Positions 1 to 5,750 of a stretch of DNA of 8,383 nt are shown here, one piece after another. Origin of the DNA: Desulfonatronum sp. (GTDB lineage Bacteria; Desulfobacterota; Desulfovibrionia; Desulfovibrionales; Desulfonatronaceae). Location of the stretch: contig SKYX01000032.1 in NCBI GenBank assembly GCA_007127655.1, positions 1 to 8,383 of the forward strand, read 5' to 3'. Numbering within the stretch: position 1 is the stretch's first letter; the number at the start of each line of letters is the position of its first letter. Below the pieces are notes generated by a model. It was given only the letters and a program-made list of their open reading frames with translations, was not told the DNA's origin and did not search any database. The translations under genes and the position numbers were made by a program.

Positions 1-237
1 CACGGTCAGCAGCATCCTGCTCCGGCTCCAGTCCAGGATGAAGAAGGAAAAGGCGCTTCGGAGAAGGGTGGATTTGCTGAAAACAGCCCCCCTTCCACCA
101 ACGCCTTGGTGAGTGACATCCGGGCGATGGTTGCCCCGGAAAGACTCATAAACCTGGAAGCGTCAAAACATCCGGACAAAATGCGTCGTGAGGTAATAGA
201 CATCGCGATAGCAAGGTTGTTGAGGGATCGACATTAG
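1..237 (+). CDS. C-terminal tail of an unrecognised protein (5' end outside window)
   Basis: Frame 1 is open from the first base to TAG at 235-237, giving 78 residues of a protein that begins upstream. The first half is rich in Pro, Glu, Gln, Gly and Ser and reads like a disordered linker. The second half, from about LVSDIRAMVAPERL to IARLLRDRH, is predicted to form two charged amphipathic helices rich in Arg, Lys, Ile and Leu. No catalytic motif or membrane segment is visible and I do not recognise the family. A low-complexity linker followed by a helical tail would suit a regulatory or protein-binding C-terminus, but that is inference. The next gene on the same strand starts 57 nt later. 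Confidence 0.55.
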   Translation, partial: HGQQHPAPAPVQDEEGKGASEKGGFAENSPPSTNALVSDIRAMVAPERLINLEASKHPDKMRREVIDIAIARLLRDRH

Positions 238-294
238 GATTACTTTACCAATTCCGTATTTTTCGATTGTACGACGACAAAGGATAATGACATC

Positions 295-1287
295 ATGATT
301 ATGATAAAATCGACAGTAAACAGCGTCGGGAGGCCTTCGACATACTTGGACTATACGGGGCGAGACGATGTGCTGAGCGGAGGCGTGAAGGTAGTGCCCG
401 TGGACACGCCAAATGGGAAATTTCGGGTCTGGACCAAGCGGGTGGGGAACAATCCGGACGTCAAGGTCCTCCTGCTGCATGGCGGGCCTGGTGGGACGCA
501 CGAGTACCTGGAAGCTTTTGACAGCTATCTCCCTGCCTCCGGTATCGAGTACTACTATTACGACCAACTGGGATCGTACTACAGTGATCAGCCGGACATA
601 CCCGAACTCTGGGATATCCAGCGGTTTGTGGACGAGGTTGAACAGGTCCGTCAGGCCCTTGGACTCCACAGGCAAAACTTCTATCTTTATGGGCAATCAT
701 GGGGAGGAATCCTGGCTCTTGAGTATGCATTGAAATACCAGGAACACCTGAAGGGGATGATTATCTCCAATATGATGTCAAGTATGCCGGCCTATAACGA
801 GTACGCCGCAAAGGTGTTGATCCCTTCCATGGATCAGGCTGTCCTGGCTGATATCAAGAACATGGAGGCGGAAGAAGACTTCGAGAATCCCCGCTATATG
901 GAACTGCTCATGCAGCACCATTACGTCCACCACGTTCTGCGCATGCCACATGACCAGTGGCCGGATCCAGTGAATCGCGCGTTCAAGCATCTCAATCCAA
1001 AGGTTTATATTCCCATGCAGGGGCCGAGCGAACTGGGCGCAAGCGGAAAGTTGGCCAAGTGGGATCGGAGTTCAGACCTCCAGAACGTTACGGTGCCGAC
1101 ACTTGTGGTCGGATCCAGGCATGATACCATGGATCCTGAACACATGGCATGGATGGCTCGTCAGATCCCGAAGTCACGGTATTTGTTCTGCCCGGATGGG
1201 AGTCATATGGCGCTGTACGACGATCAAGAGGTCTACTTTGGCGGCCTTGTGCAGTTCATTCTCGACGTCGAGCATGGACGGTTGTAA
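295..1287 (+). CDS. Proline iminopeptidase-family alpha/beta hydrolase (S33)
   Basis: A 330-residue alpha/beta-hydrolase, the usual length for prolyl aminopeptidases of MEROPS family S33, which release N-terminal proline from peptides. The oxyanion-hole motif HGGPG is at residues 62-66 and the nucleophile elbow GQSWGG at 133-138 (Ser135). The probable acid is Asp277 (SRHDTMD) and the base His304 (DGSHMALY). A helical cap region lies between roughly 160 and 255. No signal peptide is seen, so a cytoplasmic enzyme is expected. The ATG at 295 is preceded by AAAGGA at 279-284, a 10-nt spacing; a second ATG at 301 is a possible alternative. All catalytic elements are present, so it looks functional. 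Related S33 enzymes include tricorn-interacting factors and other small-substrate hydrolases, so the substrate is not certain. Confidence 0.9.
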   Translation: MIMIKSTVNSVGRPSTYLDYTGRDDVLSGGVKVVPVDTPNGKFRVWTKRVGNNPDVKVLLLHGGPGGTHEYLEAFDSYLPASGIEYYYYDQLGSYYSDQPDIPELWDIQRFVDEVEQVRQALGLHRQNFYLYGQSWGGILALEYALKYQEHLKGMIISNMMSSMPAYNEYAAKVLIPSMDQAVLADIKNMEAEEDFENPRYMELLMQHHYVHHVLRMPHDQWPDPVNRAFKHLNPKVYIPMQGPSELGASGKLAKWDRSSDLQNVTVPTLVVGSRHDTMDPEHMAWMARQIPKSRYLFCPDGSHMALYDDQEVYFGGLVQFILDVEHGRL

Positions 1288-1342
1288 TCTATCATTATTA
1301 AATTATATCAGCATGTTGAATGGGAAGTCTGAAATGTTTCAC

Positions 1343-1355
1343 GACAAAGGTTGTC
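1343..1355 (+). other. Small hairpin GACAA-AGG-TTGTC
   Basis: GACAA (1343-1347) and TTGTC (1351-1355) are perfect inverted repeats around a 3-nt centre. They lie 56 nt after the hydrolase stop and just upstream of the -35 box of the AAA+ gene. There is no T-tract, so this is not a canonical terminator. It could be a protein-binding half-site pair for the downstream promoter, but the evidence is only the symmetry. Confidence 0.25.
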
Positions 1356-1364
1356 TGTAAAGCC

Positions 1365-1393
1365 TTGAAATGGCTCTTTTTGAAGAATAAAAT
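1365..1393 (+). promoter_or_regulatory. Sigma70-type promoter for the AAA+ ATPase gene
   Basis: TTGAAA at 1365-1370 and TAAAAT at 1388-1393 are separated by exactly 17 nt; each hexamer matches the consensus at five of six positions. Transcription would start near 1400 and leave a leader of about 55 nt before the ATG at 1456. The position between two same-strand genes implies that the AAA+ gene is transcribed independently of the hydrolase. Confidence 0.6.
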
Positions 1394-1455
1394 CAAACAA
1401 AAATAGATAGTTGTTTGTCTCGAAGACCCACCCCAAGCACACAGAAGGAGCGGAT

Positions 1456-2598
1456 ATGAACAATGGAGCAATGGAATCAACAGACGAAAAAGATGCTGTG
1501 AAAACCCACAGCGAGGATGCCCCAGATGACAGTTCGCTCTCTGATCAGGGGGATGGCGCAGCGCAAATTTTTGCCGCAACCGGCCTGAAGTTCGATCCTG
1601 AAACAACCGCCCTGCTTTGGTCCAGAATTCTCCAGCACAAGTGGGTACTTTCTGAAAGATTGGGACGCGACGTGGGGCTCAAGTTGGCAAGTATCGACTT
1701 TATTGAAAACATTGATCCGGTTACCAAGGACGCCAGGGACAGTAAACGCATCCAGTGTCTCCGGGAACTCGGCGCGCAGGTTATCGATCGGGCCGTCTGG
1801 GAGACCATTTCCGACTCCCAACCCCCGAAACAGGTGGTGAATAACAGGATTATCCGTACTCTCCAAAAAGCAGACCTCGCCCGCAAGCACGGGGTCACGC
1901 CGCCGAGGGCCATTATTTTTTTCGGTCCCCCGGGCACGGGAAAAACCCATTTCGTCAAGGCCATCGCCGGCATTCTTCAATGGTGGTACATCGAAATCAG
2001 CCCGAGCGTTTTGATGGCCGACGGTCAAGACCGATTGGGGGCCAACCTGAAAAATATCATGGAAAAGGTCTATGACTTGGATGAGACGGTTGTCTTCATC
2101 GATGAGTTCGAGGAAATTGCGGGCAGCCGCGACCATGCCTCCCGTGTCGACAAGTCCATCACCAATGAATTTCTGAAGCAGGTTCCTTTGCTCAAAGCGA
2201 GAAATAGAAAAAATCTTCTCATTTGCGCAACCAATTATATCCGGCAACTGGACGCGGCGCTGCTCAGACCCGGCCGCTTCGACTGTGTCATTCCCGTGGG
2301 CAGCCTCGACGAGCAGGGGCGCAAAACCATATTCGAGCACTATATCGCGCGCACAAATTGCGGATCTGTCGACCTGGACAGATTGGTTTCCCTCACCCCG
2401 CTTTTCACTCCGGCGGACATCGAGTATCTTTTTCAGAAGGTCCGGCAACACGCCTTTGAACAGGAGTTTAACCTGGGGCATGATTATCTGGTCACCACGG
2501 AGACATTCTTGGATATTCTCCCTTCGCTTCGACCGACCCTTACCGAGGAAATAATCACCGAGTTTCAGGAGGACTGTGCGGAATATACCAGGGTGTGA
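1456..2598 (+). CDS. AAA+ ATPase with a distinctive N-terminal domain
   Basis: A 380-residue classical-clade AAA+ ATPase with one ATPase domain. Walker A GPPGTGKT is at 157-164, Walker B VVFIDE at 212-217, sensor 1 CATN at 257-260, and the second region of homology LLRPGRFD at 269-276 carries the arginine-finger positions Arg271 and Arg274. A small alpha-helical lid follows, with TPADIEYL at 318-325 at the sensor-2 position. Such proteins form hexameric rings that remodel or unfold client proteins. No protease domain, transmembrane helix or zinc site is present, so it is not FtsH. Residues 1-35 are acidic and Ser-rich, probably disordered. Residues 36-150 form an N-terminal domain with a conserved-looking stretch HKWVLSERLGRDVG at 61-74. 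The start at 1456 is chosen because AAGGAG (1445-1450) lies 5 nt upstream; an upstream in-frame TTG at 1411 has no such support. The client is unknown and no obvious partner gene is adjacent. Confidence 0.88.
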   Translation: MNNGAMESTDEKDAVKTHSEDAPDDSSLSDQGDGAAQIFAATGLKFDPETTALLWSRILQHKWVLSERLGRDVGLKLASIDFIENIDPVTKDARDSKRIQCLRELGAQVIDRAVWETISDSQPPKQVVNNRIIRTLQKADLARKHGVTPPRAIIFFGPPGTGKTHFVKAIAGILQWWYIEISPSVLMADGQDRLGANLKNIMEKVYDLDETVVFIDEFEEIAGSRDHASRVDKSITNEFLKQVPLLKARNRKNLLICATNYIRQLDAALLRPGRFDCVIPVGSLDEQGRKTIFEHYIARTNCGSVDLDRLVSLTPLFTPADIEYLFQKVRQHAFEQEFNLGHDYLVTTETFLDILPSLRPTLTEEIITEFQEDCAEYTRV

Positions 2599-2640
2599 GT
2601 GGAACCGCACCAGACCCTTACAATGCCCACCTTGCTGATC

Positions 2641-2667
2641 CCCCGTCCCGGTAGTCCCGGGACTGGG
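2641..2667 (+). other. Strong GC-rich hairpin downstream of the AAA+ gene
   Basis: GTCCCGG (2645-2651) pairs with CCGGGAC (2657-2663) around a 5-nt loop. CCC (2641-2643) and GGG (2665-2667) extend the stem across one mismatch. The inner sequence AGTCCCGGGACT is also a perfect 12-bp palindrome. It starts 43 nt after the ATPase stop. No T-tract follows, so it is either an mRNA 3'-end stabiliser, a factor-dependent termination site or a binding site. Confidence 0.4.
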
Positions 2668-2697
2668 AGGAATCCAGACGGACATGGAGGATCGATC

Positions 2698-2757
2698 ATG
2701 AATCATGTCGCCATCGTCGGCAACCATGGCAAGGGTAACTTCACAATGACATCCTGA
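2698..2757 (+). CDS. Possible truncated small ORF with strong ribosome binding site
   Basis: A 19-codon frame begins at ATG 2698 and ends at TGA 2755-2757. It is preceded by a textbook GGAGG at 2686-2690 with a 7-nt spacing, which is why it is listed. The product starts MNHVAIVGNHGKGNF, hydrophobic then glycine-rich, like the first strand and loop of a nucleotide-binding protein. It may be the 5' end of a gene cut off by the IS element, whose left end probably lies near 2753. It could equally be chance. No family can be named. Confidence 0.25.
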   Translation: MNHVAIVGNHGKGNFTMTS

Positions 2758-2861
2758 TTCCGTGAGGCTACTAAAGACTATTATGAATAAATTGCGTGGA
2801 AATATTGATTTTTGGCAAATATAGTTGAATGTTAGCATCTCCATGCAACAGCAAAAAATCA

Positions 2862-2876
2862 TCACTTTTTAAGTGA
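2862..2876 (+). promoter_or_regulatory. Hairpin just before the transposase ribosome binding site
   Basis: TCACTT (2862-2867) and AAGTGA (2871-2876) are perfect inverted repeats around TTT. The repeat ends 1 nt before the GGAGG ribosome binding site (2878-2882) of the transposase. Many insertion sequences fold their leader like this to limit translation from outside transcripts; the role here is inferred from position only. Confidence 0.4.
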
Positions 2877-3009
2877 CGGAGGTGCTAAAATGCCGATTAA
2901 TCGCATTGAGAACAACCAAAAGCTGGCAGTCGGACATGCGGGTCTCACCTTCATCCAGCAATTGGTTGAAATTATAGAGTTTAAAAGGCTGGCCAATATC
3001 GTAACCATC

Positions 3010-3027
3010 TGAAATCCTGTGATTTCA
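3010..3027 (+). other. Inverted repeat beginning at the in-frame TGA
   Basis: TGAAATC (3010-3016) and GATTTCA (3021-3027) are a perfect 7-bp inverted repeat with a 4-nt loop CTGT. Its first three bases are the premature stop codon of the transposase. It does not match the usual bacterial selenocysteine-insertion layout, where the hairpin lies several bases after UGA. Confidence 0.4.
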
Positions 3028-4098
3028 ACTTCCGACGTGCTCACTTCAATGCTGGGCCTGCTCACTCAGGGCAAGACAGACTATGCGCACATCGAAGAGT
3101 TCAGAGGCAATGCCTTTTTCAAGAACGTGTTGGGACTCAGGCAAGTTCCTTCTGAGGAAACATATCGCCAGAGATTCAAGGCTCTTGCCACGAGCACCAA
3201 TCTGGCCTCATTGTTGCCTGCATACTCCGTGAAACTCTACAATCGACTCGGTATGGAGCCAGTCGTGATTGAAAAGGATGGCCAGCAATGGATTCGGGTC
3301 GATGTCGATCCCGTCATCTACGACAATTCCGACACCAAAAAGGAAGGGACCGCACACACCTACAACAAGCAGTTCGGATATGCCGCTATTTTTGCCTACC
3401 TTGATGGCGGTTGGATGGTCAATGCCCAGCTCAATCCAGGCAACACCTCCTTCCATGGGCCGGGGACCATCAACTTCGTCACTCAAAGCCTTGACCAGGC
3501 TGACAAAATTTCCCCCCTGACGAAACTCTTGGTCACAGACTGCGGGCTCGAAGACCAGCAGTTCCTGGAAGTCCTGCTTGCCCGAGAGAATACGGACCTC
3601 ATCATCAAGCACAACCAGCGCCGCGATTCCTCTCTGAAATGGCTCGAGGTGGCGAAAACCCAAGGCCGCCTGGTCCGGGAGAACAAAGCCAAAGGATACC
3701 GTATTTACCAGGGCAGTACATATCGCCAGCTCAAATCCAGCAAAAAGATGCTGCGTCTTGTCTTTGAGGTCCGCGAAATTTTTAAGAAAAATGGCAGGAA
3801 TCTGCTTTTGCCCGAAGTCAAGCTATTCAGCGTCTGGACCAGCATCGAATGCTTTTCGGAGCAGGAAATCCTGCGCTTGTATCGGTTGCGGGGAACCAGC
3901 GAGCAGTACCATGCCGAGTTCAAGTCCGAAATGGATATGGAGCGCCCGCCATCCGATAATCTCCAGGTGAACAATGCCTTTCTGTTGATGGGCATGTTGG
4001 CGCACAACATGTTAAAGGCGATCGCGCTGGATATGGTCAAGGATGAAGGTCTTGGGCTCAAACAAGCAAACCGGCGTCGGATTCGGACGGTCATGCGT

Positions 4099-4275
4099 AG
4101 CGAAGACGCCTTCACAGGCAGTCTTGTCCCCCAGGACCCCAATGATGAACCGGCATCGGAGCTGCTGGCTCGGATTCGGGCTGAGCGTGAGGTTGGGCCG
4201 AGGAAAAGGAATGCTCGGAGGGGTCGCAACTCCGTTGGGGTTGGCGTTGGAAACGCGACGCTGGTCCCAGGGTAG
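4099..4275 (+). pseudogene. hsdS: C-terminal remnant of type I restriction specificity subunit (hsdS), fused to the IS frame
   Basis: The translated segment AFTGSLVPQDPNDEPASELL followed by ARIRAER (about 4108-4188) is the highly characteristic end of many HsdS proteins, where the last coiled-coil leads into LVPQDPNDEPAS.LL.RIRAER and a basic tail. The basic tail PRKRNARRG follows here. HsdS is the DNA-recognition subunit of type I restriction-modification complexes. Both target-recognition domains and the central helices are absent; only about 45 residues remain. They are in frame with the truncated transposase, so the join made an accidental fusion. The final residues from about 4234 (NSVGVGVGNATLVPG) look derived from dispersed repeat DNA and not from HsdS. 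Frame, motif order and length argue for a true remnant. Confidence 0.75.
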
Positions 4276-4455
4276 CGCCAGCGGCGGCTCTGTGCCAAAA
4301 AGCAACATACGCCCGCCGGTCTCGTCATTCCGGTGTAGGGGCGGTTCGCGAACCGCCCCTACGGCAGACCGCAAAACCGACAAAGACCCGCGTTGGGACA
4401 CGTGTCGACAACCAAACGTCAACCAATTCTGGACCATCCCAAAGGGAACATTATT
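4276..4455 (+). other. Intergenic segment of repeat-like DNA
   Basis: No gene is supported in these 180 nt. Open frames through here on both strands are short-lived and lack ribosome binding sites. The segment holds the 28-bp palindrome (4335-4362), a 10-bp palindrome GACACGTGTC (4397-4406) that could be an operator for the following antitoxin-toxin genes, and GC-rich sequence of the kind found as dispersed repeats. Confidence 0.5.
4335..4362. repeat. 28-bp perfect palindrome with GTAG ends (REP-like)
   Basis: The arm GTAGGGGCGGTTCG is followed immediately by its exact reverse complement, giving 28 bp of perfect symmetry with no spacer. Both ends carry the GTAG tetranucleotide that RAYT transposases recognise next to their REP hairpins. 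The stem sequence differs entirely from the CACAGGC-type REPs at 6538-7240, so it belongs to a different repeat family. Confidence 0.75.
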
Positions 4456-4635
4456 ATGATGAAAGTGGCGAACTTTGATGCGGCGGAATACCTTGATAAC
4501 GAAGAAGTCATCGCCGAATACCTGAACGCGGCCCTTGAGGATGACAATCCGAACGTCTTTTTGACGGCAGTACGTGACGTGGCCAAAGCGCGCGGGATGA
4601 CCGAGTTGGCGAAGAATGCGGGGCTTTTTGAATAA
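4456..4635 (+). pseudogene. Truncated HigA-like addiction module antidote
   Basis: The 59-residue frame begins MMKVANFDAAEYL and runs through IAEYLNAALEDDNPNVFLTA and RDVAKARGMTELAKNAGLFE. This matches the N-terminal half of the putative addiction module antidote family (HigA/XRE-like, usually about 100 residues). In that family ARGM...IA...GL is followed by SRESLYKALS and the second half of the helix-turn-helix. Here the frame stops right after GL, so the recognition helix is lost and DNA binding is not expected. AAAGGG at 4441-4446 supports the start at 4456 (an adjacent ATG is at 4459). It is followed 14 nt later by the PIN toxin gene, which is not its normal HigB-type partner, so the pairing looks secondary. 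Confidence 0.65.
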
Positions 4636-4649
4636 AAGGGCTTGCAATA

Positions 4650-5144
4650 ATGGCAGATATTAAACGCACTGTGTACATTGAAACATCAATCGTTTCATAT
4701 TTGACAGCACGGCCAAGCAGTGATCTTCTGGCCGCTGCTTGGCAAAAAGCTACAGTCGATTGGTGGGATACTCAACGAAATAGATTTGAGTGTTATATTT
4801 CCGATATCCTTCTTGAGGAAGCTGGGAGAGGGGATCCCGTGGCTTCTGCGAAAAGACTGGATGCTATATCAGGAATTCCTATATGATCAATTACAAATGG
4901 AATTGTTGAATTGTCAGAAATGATCATCAACGAAGGCGTCCTGCCAAAAAAAGCAATAGATGATTCACTTCACATATCTATAGCAACGATTCACCAGATT
5001 GACTTTTTTCTTACTAGAAATTGCAGACATATAGCCAATGCCGAGATAAAGCCTCTTATTCAAAATATCTGTATGAGAAACAATCAAAAATGCCCGGAAA
5101 TTTGTACTCCGATAGAACTTATGGGGGTTAATCAAAATGGCTGA
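4650..5144 (+). pseudogene. PIN-domain (VapC-like) toxin with one in-frame stop
   Basis: The frame encodes a PIN-domain RNase toxin of about 164 residues interrupted only by TGA at 4884-4886 (codon 79). The reading frame does not change across it: GIPI-stop-SITNGIVELSEMI lines up with the family pattern GIPLL.IT..V.ELAE. Acidic metal-site candidates are Glu11 (VYIETSIVSYL), Glu56/Glu57 (ILLEEA), Asp104/Asp105 (KAIDDSLH) and Asp118 near TRNCRHIANAEI. The family typically cleaves tRNA or other RNA with Mg2+. A single base change of TTA (Leu) to TGA would explain the stop. AAAGGG at 4635-4640 serves the ATG at 4650. The first fragment lacks the Asp104/Asp105 part of the active site, so toxicity should be abolished unless the stop is read through. 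The 3' end overlaps the antitoxin gene by 8 nt. The gene is more AT-rich than its neighbours. Confidence 0.78.
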
Positions 5145-5352
5145 TGAAATCATTCGGGAACTTTGGCATATCAAGGATGATATTGCATCCAAACATAATT
5201 ACGATCTGAAAAGACTCGTCAAGTATTTGCAACAAAAAGAGCGGAATGAAAAACATGGAAGAGTTGACTTACAGGCAATGAAAAATCCAACGGAACCTGT
5301 CGCTGCTAGGGCTCTACAGGGTTCCGCTCCGCTCCACACTGCAAACCCCTGA
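5137..5352 (+). CDS. Putative antitoxin partner of the PIN toxin, with repeat-derived tail
   Basis: A 71-residue protein starting MADEIIRELWHIKDDIASKH and continuing with YDLKRLVKYLQQKE. This N-terminal pattern (ADEIIRE.W.IKD.IA.....Y D...L...L...E) is the small protein regularly encoded directly after PIN toxins of this subfamily and is taken to be its antitoxin. The ATG lies inside the end of the toxin gene (ATGGCTGA overlap, 5137-5144), typical of translational coupling, with GGGGG at 5123-5127 as ribosome binding site. The first 48 residues look genuine. The last 20 or so (EPVAARALQGSAPLHTANP) have a different composition and probably come from dispersed repeat DNA that replaced the original end. 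Toxin-before-antitoxin order is the reverse of classical vapBC. Confidence 0.65.
   Translation: MADEIIRELWHIKDDIASKHNYDLKRLVKYLQQKERNEKHGRVDLQAMKNPTEPVAARALQGSAPLHTANP
5285..5352 (+). repeat. Probable dispersed-repeat segment forming the antitoxin 3' end
   Basis: Composition changes abruptly from AT-rich to GC-rich at about 5285. GAACCTGT (5291-5298) and ACAGGGTTC nearby form an imperfect inverted repeat with a one-base bulge. The reverse-strand translation (GFAVWSGAEPCRALAATG) resembles peptides that recur as spurious ORFs in repeat-rich bacterial genomes. That resemblance is from memory and not checked. Confidence 0.3.
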
Positions 5353-5404
5353 GCACGGTGCTTTCCGATCATTGCCCCTGGCGTGGTCGCAAGGAAAAAC
5401 GCGA

Positions 5405-5749
5405 TTATCCGCCGGCCCCGATCAGCGGGACAATTCGTGCCAGCACGTCTTCCATGACTCCCGGCTCCGCGGTTGCGGCTTTTTTGATCTTCCGCTCCCG
5501 CCAGTCCAGAGTGTGGATCAGGTTGGCGACCACGACGCATGGTTGCTCAAGGGTATGCACCGGGACTTCCGTTATGGCTCCCCTGATGCTCGTGCTCACC
5601 GGGCAACAGATGAGCAGACCGGTCTGTTTGTTGTAGGCCCGACTGGAAAGCACCAGGGCCGGTCGATACTTGCCGATTTCCCTGCCCTTGGTCGGCTCGA
5701 AGTCCAGCCAGACGATGTCGTTGCGGTCTGGAACGTATCGTTGCGGCAT
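5405..5749 (-). CDS. mazF: MazF/PemK-family endoribonuclease toxin
   Basis: A 114-residue MazF toxin, normal length for the family, which cuts mRNA at short specific sequences and halts translation. The start at 5749 gives MPQRYVPDRNDIVWLDFEPT; longer in-frame starts run into the mazE end and lack support. GREIGKYRPALVLSS (22-36) contains Glu24 and Arg29, at the same numbers as the catalytic Glu24 and Arg29 of E. coli MazF, and CCPVSTSIRG (48-57) supplies the Ser/Thr (Thr53, equivalent to Thr52). VVVANLIHTLDWRERK (72-87) is the family's second conserved block. The ATG begins 1 nt after the mazE stop, so the two genes are cotranscribed and probably coupled. All key residues are intact. It is convergent with the upstream PIN module; no clear terminator lies in the 52 nt between them. 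Confidence 0.92.
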   Translation of the reverse strand: MPQRYVPDRNDIVWLDFEPTKGREIGKYRPALVLSSRAYNKQTGLLICCPVSTSIRGAITEVPVHTLEQPCVVVANLIHTLDWRERKIKKAATAEPGVMEDVLARIVPLIGAGG

Positions 5750-5750
5750 C

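Larger units (their letters stand above)
2753..4098 (+). mobile_element. IS1380-family insertion sequence, right end missing
   Basis: The region is defined by the IS1380-type transposase frame (from 2890). The left boundary is a guess: the sequence starting CCTGATTC at 2753 resembles the CC-T starts of IS1380-family ends. No inverted copy is found downstream of the transposase, and the transposase frame switches to hsdS-like sequence at about 4099. The element is therefore a remnant that lost its 3' end. An ISEcp1-like ability to mobilise adjacent DNA would need an intact transposase elsewhere. Confidence 0.5.
2890..4275 (+). pseudogene. IS1380-family transposase, nonsense-interrupted and 3'-truncated
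   Basis: ATG 2890 with GGAGG 7 nt upstream opens a frame (MPINRIENNQKLAV...) that is stopped by TGA at 3010-3012 after 40 codons. It then continues in the same frame as a long open stretch to TAG 4273-4275. The two parts join without a frame change, so this is one gene with a nonsense codon. Candidate DDE residues, numbered through the stop, are Asp140 (VDVDP), Asp217 (LVTDCG) and Glu338 (RGTSEQYHAEF). The typical RGTSEQ motif and the RRRIRTVM segment identify the IS1380 family. Transposase similarity ends at about 4098 (codon 403), where the usual C-terminal 40-60 residues should follow. From there the frame encodes hsdS-like residues. A GTG at 3019 could restart translation but has no ribosome binding site. 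Active transposition from this copy is unlikely. Confidence 0.8.

Noticed and set aside
1361..1381. AGCC/GGCT hairpin with five T as a terminator for the hydrolase gene
   Set aside because: The stem is only 4 bp with a 7-nt loop and it overlaps a much better promoter (1365-1393).
1477..2865. A 462-codon open frame on the minus strand opposite the AAA+ gene
   Set aside because: It mirrors the codon phase of the well-supported ATPase, has no recognisable motifs and no ribosome binding site; it is an antisense artefact of codon bias.
4043..4459. A 138-codon plus-strand frame through the hsdS remnant and palindrome
   Set aside because: It shadows the fused transposase/hsdS frame and then repeat DNA, with no ribosome binding site.
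3010..4886. UGA recoded as an amino acid or selenocysteine
   Set aside because: TGA ends several intact genes nearby, neither site has a standard selenocysteine hairpin, and neither protein family uses selenocysteine there.
5351..5365. AGCAC-G-GTGCT symmetry as a terminator between the convergent modules
   Set aside because: The one-base centre cannot form a stable hairpin of that length and only three T follow.
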